Source of the DNA: Rhodococcus pyridinivorans
GTDB lineage: Bacteria; Actinomycetota; Actinomycetes; Mycobacteriales; Mycobacteriaceae
Direction of reading: 5' to 3'
Assembly: GCF_900105195.1 (NCBI RefSeq)
Contig: NZ_FNRX01000002.1
Location: 4,464,001-4,528,000 of the forward strand
DNA length: 64,000 nt
The first letter of the stretch is position 1. Every line of letters starts with the position of its first letter. This document shows positions 58,233-64,000 of the stretch, piece by piece. A program made the translations under genes and the position numbers. The notes under the pieces are model-generated. The model was not told the origin of the DNA, did no database searches, and saw only the letters and a program-made list of their open reading frames with translations.

Positions 58233-59483
58233 GACCCGGTAGCGCACGAAGGCCGGGAAGGCGACGACGCACACGAGCGTGCCGACGATGACGAGGACGC
58301 CGCCACCGGCAGCCGCGACGGCCGTGCCTGCGGCCGCTGCGGCGGCGCCGTGGAGCACGTCGCCGATGCGCGGTCCGCCCGCGACGACGACGATGAACAC
58401 GCCCTGCAAGCGGCCACGCATCTCGTCGGTGGCGACGGTCTGCAGCATCGTCGAGCGGAAGGCCGCGGACACCATGTCGACCGCCCCGCCGAACGCCAGG
58501 AAGAACAGGGCGACCCACAGCAGCAGACCGCTGCCGTCGGGCTCGGCCCACCACACCGCGACACCGAAGCCGACCATCGCCACGCCCCACAGGACGATGC
58601 ACACGATCACGGCGAGACCCTGGCGCTGCACCCGCGGCAGCCATCCGGAGAAGACGCCGCCGATCACCGCGCCGACCGACATGGCCGCGAACAGCAGACC
58701 GAGGGCGAAGCCGCCCTGCGCCGGATCGCCGAACGACTCGTGGGCGATCTGCGGGAACAGGGCGCGCGGCATCCCGAACACCATGGCGACGATGTCGACG
58801 ACGAACGACGCCAGCAGGATTTTCTGGCCCGACAGGTACCGGAAACCGTCGAAGACCGCGCGCAATCCGGCCTTGGTGACCTCACCGAGCGGCGGAATCG
58901 CCGGGAGTCGGACCACCGCCCACAGCGTGGCGAGCAGGAAGATCGCGTCCAGCAGGTAGAGGGTGGACAGACCCACGACGGGAATGAGAGCGCCGGCGAA
59001 CAACGGACCGGCGATCGCCCCGAACTGCACGACCGTCATGTTCAGCGAGGTGGCCGCCGCGATCTGCCCGACCGGCAGCAACCGCGGGATCACCGCCGCC
59101 CGGGTGGGCTGGTTGACGGCGAAGAACGCCTGCTGCACCGAGAAGAGACAGAGCAGTACCCACACGTTGTTCAGACCGATCGCGGCCTGCGCCCACAACA
59201 ACAGCGACGTGACACCGAGACCGGTGGAGGTGACGATGAGCAGTTTCCGGCGGTCCATCGCGTCGGCGAGCGCTCCACCCCACAGGCCGAACACCACGAG
59301 CGGCACGAGTCCGAACACGCCGGTCAACCCCACATAAGCGGAGTTCCGGGTGATCTCGTAGATCTGCTGGGGTACGGCGACGACCGCCATCTGCGCACCG
59401 ATGACGGTGACGATCCCGGCCCACCACAGCCGGGCGTAGTCCTTGTTGCGCAGCGGTGTGGTGTCGGCGAGCAGGCGCCTCAC
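58215..59483 (-). CDS. MFS transporter (EntS/MFS_3-like)
   Basis: 422 residues from GTG 59483, overlapping the pdxH stop by 4 bases. About 12 hydrophobic helices. Family motifs include YARLWWAGIVTVIGAQMAVV, GLWGGALADAMDRRKLLIVT (motif A), QAFFAVNQPTRAAVIPRLLP, and DEMRGRLQGVFIVVVAGGPR. This branch exports siderophores, macrolides or other small molecules. The substrate is unknown. Co-transcription with pdxH is likely from the overlap, though a functional link is not obvious. Confidence 0.9.
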   Translation of the reverse strand: MRRLLADTTPLRNKDYARLWWAGIVTVIGAQMAVVAVPQQIYEITRNSAYVGLTGVFGLVPLVVFGLWGGALADAMDRRKLLIVTSTGLGVTSLLLWAQAAIGLNNVWVLLCLFSVQQAFFAVNQPTRAAVIPRLLPVGQIAAATSLNMTVVQFGAIAGPLFAGALIPVVGLSTLYLLDAIFLLATLWAVVRLPAIPPLGEVTKAGLRAVFDGFRYLSGQKILLASFVVDIVAMVFGMPRALFPQIAHESFGDPAQGGFALGLLFAAMSVGAVIGGVFSGWLPRVQRQGLAVIVCIVLWGVAMVGFGVAVWWAEPDGSGLLLWVALFFLAFGGAVDMVSAAFRSTMLQTVATDEMRGRLQGVFIVVVAGGPRIGDVLHGAAAAAAGTAVAAAGGGVLVIVGTLVCVVAFPAFVRYRVSRTLG

Positions 59484-60208
59484 GGTTGCAGACGCTCGGC
59501 GATCCAGCGACCGTCCACCAGGCGGGTCCGGATCCGGTTGTGCAACCGGTTGGGTCGTCCCTGCCAGAACTCGACGGACTCGGGCACGATGCGGAATCCA
59601 CCCCAGAACGGCGGCACCGGGATGTCGTCGTCGACCTCGTAGCGCTCGGCGGCATCGACGAGGGCGTGCTCGAGATCGGCGCGCTCCGCCACCGGACGCG
59701 ACTGCTGCGACGCCCATGCGCCCAGGCGGGATCCGCGCGGCCGCGTCTGCCAGTACGCGAGGGTCTCCTCGTCGGGCACGCGCACGACCGGCCCGCGTAC
59801 GGTCACCTGCCGGTAGACGGGCAACCAGAGGAAGGTCGCCGAGGCGTAGGGGTGCCCGGCCAGATGGCGGCCCTTGTCGGACTCGAAGTTGGTGAAGAAG
59901 GTCAGACCGTCGGCGTCGATCTTCTTGCACAGCACGGTGCGGGTCGCCGGGTGGCCGCGCTCGTCGACGGTCGCGAGCACCATCGCGTTCGGCTCGGGCA
60001 CCGCGGTGGCGACCGCGTTCGCAAACCACGTACGCACCAGCGGAAGCCAGCCCTCGGCGACATCGCCGGGGGTGAGATCGCGGTCGGCCGGGGACTCGTC
60101 GGTCGGCCCTGCCGGGCTGTAGTCGACACGCATACGCGCGAGGTCGTCACCCTCGGGGCGCGGCAACGGGAAATCGGACGGCACGAACGACGACGGTACT
60201 CCCGGCAT
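59480..60208 (-). CDS. pdxH: Pyridoxamine 5'-phosphate oxidase
   Basis: 242 residues from the ATG at 60208. FMN- and PLP-contacting motifs of PdxH are present: AMVLATVDERGHPATRTVLC, FFTNFESDKGRHLAGHPYAS, LGAWASQQSRPV, PPFWGGFRIVPESVEFWQGR and NRLHNRIR. It oxidises pyridoxine or pyridoxamine phosphate to PLP, the cofactor used by, among others, SerC encoded nearby. The ~25-residue N-terminal extension is not conserved; MRVDYSPAGP (about residue 26) is an alternative start. The MFS gene follows with a 4-base overlap. Confidence 0.94.
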   Translation of the reverse strand: MPGVPSSFVPSDFPLPRPEGDDLARMRVDYSPAGPTDESPADRDLTPGDVAEGWLPLVRTWFANAVATAVPEPNAMVLATVDERGHPATRTVLCKKIDADGLTFFTNFESDKGRHLAGHPYASATFLWLPVYRQVTVRGPVVRVPDEETLAYWQTRPRGSRLGAWASQQSRPVAERADLEHALVDAAERYEVDDDIPVPPFWGGFRIVPESVEFWQGRPNRLHNRIRTRLVDGRWIAERLQP

Positions 60209-60350
60209 CCGGGCGGCGACGCTCGGACCACGGGGGCTACAGTTTTCCCGACGACCCGAGTGGGGCGCCGATCACACCTGACGGTGACCTCATTCCACCG
60301 GCAGCGCGGCTCGGACCGGGCCGTGCTCGAACGAGGAGAGCCCAACCGTC

Positions 60351-61478
60351 ATGGCAGCGCGCGCGTCAGTTCCCGAGGATTTCGTCGCAGGACTCGAAGG
60401 CGTGGTCGCCTTCACGAGCGACATCGCCGAGCCCGACAAGGACGGTGGCGCACTGCGCTATCGCGGGGTCGACATCGAAGAGCTCGTCGAGAAGGGAGTG
60501 ACCTTCGGCGACGTGTGGGCCCTGCTCGTCGACGGCGAGTTCGGTCGCGGTCTGCACCCGGCCGAGCCGTTCCCCCTGCCGATCCACACCGGCGACGTGC
60601 GTGTCGATGTCCAGGCCGGTCTGGCGATGCTCGCACCCATCTGGGGCTTCCGTCCGCTGCTCGACATCGACGACGCCACGGCCCGCGACAATCTCGCCCG
60701 CGCCGCGGTGATGGCCCTGTCCTATGTGGCGCAGTCCGCCCGCGGCATCTACCAGCCCGCCGTGCCGCAGCAGCACATCGACGAGGCGAGCACCGTCACC
60801 GAGCGCTTCATGGTGCGGTGGAAGGGCGACCCGGATCCCAAGCACGTCGAGGCGATCGACGCCTACTGGGTCTCGGCGGCCGAGCACGGCATGAACGCCT
60901 CGACGTTCACTGCCCGGGTCATCGCCTCGACCGGCGCGGACGCGGCCGCCTCGCTTTCCGGCGCGGTCGGCGCGATGTCCGGCCCGCTGCACGGCGGTGC
61001 GCCGGCCCGCGTGCTGCCGATGATCGAGGAGACCGAACGCACCGGCGATCCGCGCGGTCTGGTCAAGGGCATCCTCGACCGCAAGGAGAAGCTCATGGGC
61101 TTCGGTCACCGCGTCTACCGCGCCGAGGACCCCCGCGCCCGGGTGCTGCGCAGCACCGCCCAGCGGCTCGACGCTCCGCGCTTCGAGGCGGCGGCCGCGC
61201 TCGAGCAGGCCGCCCTCACCGAGCTGCGCGAGCGTCGTCCCGACCGGGCGATCGAGACCAACGTCGAGTTCTGGGCTGCGGTGATCCTCGATTTCGCCGA
61301 GGTCCCCGCGGCGATGATGCCCGCGATGTTCACCTGCGGACGGACCGCCGGCTGGTGCGCCCACATCCTCGAGCAGAAGCGTCTGGGCAAGCTCGTGCGT
61401 CCCGCGGCGATCTACACCGGCCCCGATCCACGCCCTGCCTCCGAGGTCACGGGCTGGGATTCGATCACGCATCGCTGA
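60351..61478 (+). CDS. citA: Citrate synthase 2 (CitA/methylcitrate synthase-like)
   Basis: 375 residues from ATG 60351, preceded by GAGGAGAG. It is shorter than the GltA protein in the same window. Landmarks are GGALRYRGVDIEELVEKGVT, LSGAVGAMSGPLHGGAPARV, and the signature MGFGHRVYRAEDPRARVLRS, plus TNVEFWAAVILDF. The length and the FTSDIAEPDKDGG start agree with mycobacterial CitA (Rv0889c). It could act on acetyl-CoA or propionyl-CoA; a prpE-like ligase lies 15 kb upstream. It is divergent from pdxH (142 bases). Confidence 0.93.
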   Translation: MAARASVPEDFVAGLEGVVAFTSDIAEPDKDGGALRYRGVDIEELVEKGVTFGDVWALLVDGEFGRGLHPAEPFPLPIHTGDVRVDVQAGLAMLAPIWGFRPLLDIDDATARDNLARAAVMALSYVAQSARGIYQPAVPQQHIDEASTVTERFMVRWKGDPDPKHVEAIDAYWVSAAEHGMNASTFTARVIASTGADAAASLSGAVGAMSGPLHGGAPARVLPMIEETERTGDPRGLVKGILDRKEKLMGFGHRVYRAEDPRARVLRSTAQRLDAPRFEAAAALEQAALTELRERRPDRAIETNVEFWAAVILDFAEVPAAMMPAMFTCGRTAGWCAHILEQKRLGKLVRPAAIYTGPDPRPASEVTGWDSITHR

Positions 61479-61537
61479 TGCCTCTTCCTCGGCCGGGCCG
61501 ACCAGCGCCCGGCGGAGGCTCCGAGGGGGCGGTCTAG

Positions 61538-62704
<1,167 letters not shown>

Positions 62705-62717
62705 GTACGCCGCACAG

Positions 62718-62749
62718 CGGGGCCGGGTCCGATGTCGGATCCGGCCCCG
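62718..62749 (+). terminator. Intrinsic terminator after serC
   Basis: A 15-bp GC-rich stem (62718-62732 with 62735-62749) pairs at 14 of 15 positions around TG and is followed by TTGTTGT. It begins 14 bases after the serC stop. Confidence 0.9.
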
Positions 62750-62924
62750 TTGTTGTCATAGTCTCGACCTCGCATCGAGACATTTCGGCGAACCCTGGAC
62801 GATAACGCGCCGCGTCGGATTTCTTGCGATGTCGCTCGGCGTGGCGCGGCGTGTCCGGCCACGAAAAATATCCAGGTCGGTTACAGTCGGGCGGGTCAAT
62901 CGCGATCGGCGCGAGGAGGTCAAG

Positions 62925-63794
62925 GTGCGAGAGCTTCGAGTGGTCGGTCTCGAGCCCGATGCTAAGCATGTGGTGCTCGCCGATCCCACGACGGGGGACA
63001 AGTTCCGCATTCCCGTCGACGACACCCTGCGCGCGGCCGCTCGCGGAGATCTGGCCCGTCTCGGCCAGATCCAGATCGAGACGACCAGCCAGCTCCGCCC
63101 TCGCGAGATCCAGGCCCGCATCCGCGGCGGCGCCTCGGTCGAACAGGTGGCCGACGAGGCCGGCGTCCCGGTCGCCAAGGTCGAACGGTTCGCCTATCCC
63201 GTCCTGCTCGAGCGGTCCCGGGCCGCCGACATGGCCAAGAAAGGCCATCCCGTCCGCCCCGACGGTCCCGCCGTCGAGACCCTCCACGAGATCGTCACGC
63301 AGGCCTTCCGCGCTCGCGGGCACAGCCTCGACGAAGCCGAGTGGGACGCCTGGCGCGACGACGAGGGCTTCTGGGTCGCGCAGTTGCGGTGGCACGCCGG
63401 TCGTTCCACGAACCGCGCGCACTGGCGCTACCAGCCCGACGCTCACGGCGGCACGATCACCGCGCTCGACGACATTGCCGCCGATCTCGTCGATCCCGAT
63501 TGCGGCCGTCCCCTGCGCTACCTGACCCCGGTCTACTCGGCGCGCGACGTCGACGATTCCACTGAGGTGGAGAACGCCGACCGTCACGCCCCGATCGCGC
63601 TGGAGGCTCCCGCTTCCGACGAACCGGCTCCGGAGCCGGTCGCCGACGAGGAGACCACCGTCGCCGTCACGGTGCCCGACGACGCCGATGCATCGCGCGC
63701 GTCGCAGGCTCCCGCGAAGGACAAGCGCGGCAAGCCCGCGCTCCCCTCGTGGGACGACGTGCTGCTCGGTGTGCGCAGTAACGGACGCGTCTGA
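62925..63794 (+). CDS. sepH: Septation protein SepH
   Basis: 289 residues from GTG 62925 with GAGGAGG upstream; the longer reading from 62829 runs through the promoter area. The N-terminal DUF3071 domain is typical (RELRVVGLEPDAKHVVLADP, KFRIPVDDTLRAAARGDLAR). It includes a helix-turn-helix-like segment (EIQARIRGGASVEQVADEAG VPVAKVERFAYP). The C-terminal third is acidic/Pro-rich, with a short conserved end (LPSWDDVLLGVRSNGRV). SepH binds FtsZ and stimulates its assembly at division sites in actinobacteria. A DUF6928-like gene follows after 14 bases. Confidence 0.93.
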   Translation: MRELRVVGLEPDAKHVVLADPTTGDKFRIPVDDTLRAAARGDLARLGQIQIETTSQLRPREIQARIRGGASVEQVADEAGVPVAKVERFAYPVLLERSRAADMAKKGHPVRPDGPAVETLHEIVTQAFRARGHSLDEAEWDAWRDDEGFWVAQLRWHAGRSTNRAHWRYQPDAHGGTITALDDIAADLVDPDCGRPLRYLTPVYSARDVDDSTEVENADRHAPIALEAPASDEPAPEPVADEETTVAVTVPDDADASRASQAPAKDKRGKPALPSWDDVLLGVRSNGRV

Positions 63795-63808
63795 GGAAGT
63801 CGTCGACG

Positions 63809-64000
63809 ATGTCGGCGACGGTGTCGACGCTCTGGTACGTCGACGCACCCGATCCCGTAGCGGTGCTGCGCGAGTTCTCTCCGGACCGCGATGCGGCGCG
63901 AGCACTTCTGTCGCGTCTGTTCCCGGAGTTCCAGGTCGATCCCGGCGCGCGGGTACCGCTCGCCGACGCCGGGGGCACCGGCGAGGACGATGGCGCCGAA
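63809..64000 (+). CDS. DUF6928-like protein, N-terminal part (cut by window edge)
   Basis: The first 64 residues from ATG 63809, with GAGGAAG 13 bases before it, run off the window. The sequence starts MSATVSTLWYVDAPDPVAVL REFSPDRDAA and is soluble. I associate this start with the DUF6928 family encoded next to sepH-like genes in related bacteria, but only the N-terminus is visible. Function unknown. Placement 14 bases after the sepH stop suggests a shared transcript. Confidence 0.7.
   Translation, partial: MSATVSTLWYVDAPDPVAVLREFSPDRDAARALLSRLFPEFQVDPGARVPLADAGGTGEDDGAE

Overview
The window is high-GC actinobacterial chromosome, most likely Rhodococcus or a close relative. The evidence is gene content and order. 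The genes called ligD, ctpE with an Rv0909-type antitoxin, an MBL hydrolase, echA6, accD3, gltA, citA, serC and sepH follow, in one direction, the order I know for Mycobacterium tuberculosis from about Rv0938 down to Rv0883c. Accessory genes are inserted between these anchors. GTG starts and 4-bp stop/start overlaps are common. I see no tRNA, rRNA, CRISPR array, insertion sequence or prophage.

Layout. 1-3.9 kb: the end of a two-component pair downstream of ligD (NHEJ ligase, no Ku gene in view). 3.9-9.6 kb: an AraC remnant, a divergent cold-shock protein, a GH15 glycosidase, an MFS exporter, and a SHOCT/DUF6325 pair. 9.7-14 kb: a membrane protein, a class II amidotransferase, a diacylglycerol-kinase-like protein and an SRPBCC (Rv0910-like) protein. 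14-20.4 kb: two solute:sodium symporters in tandem, each with a small membrane partner. The second is headed by a LytS/LytTR two-component system. 20.4-26.6 kb: a SulP transporter, a Na+/H+ antiporter, a hydrolase, a decayed GH15 gene and an LLM flavin oxidoreductase. 26.6-32 kb: echA6-MBL-ctpE-antitoxin with a divergent, frameshifted TetR gene. 32-38.7 kb: SPFH-RHH-DUF2332 operon, FAD oxidoreductase plus secreted HtrA-like protease, an MFS remnant, and ABC-F with an S4 protein. 38.7-41.6 kb: an HTH/membrane/ABC exporter operon whose promoter looks leaderless and carries an inverted repeat. 41.7-52.9 kb: acyl-CoA metabolism (accD3, a prpE-like ligase, an acyl-CoA dehydrogenase with TetR), GPP34, the YihY-holin-DUF3618 operon and small redox enzymes. 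52.9-64 kb: a double-domain FKBP, gltA, a LysR gene between two class A beta-lactamase-fold genes, MFS, pdxH, citA, serC, sepH and the start of a DUF6928-type gene.

Functionally the window combines central carbon metabolism (two citrate synthases, acetate/propionate uptake and activation, fatty-acid enzymes), membrane transport and envelope functions. Gene decay is visible in several places: AraC, GH15, TetR and MFS remnants, and an N-terminally short DUF2332. The least explained material is small regulated cassettes: the LytTR-symporter unit, the SPFH-RHH-DUF2332 unit, the leaderless HTH-ABC unit, and a toxin/antitoxin-like pair split 13 kb apart. I did not find a clearly new defence or mobile system.
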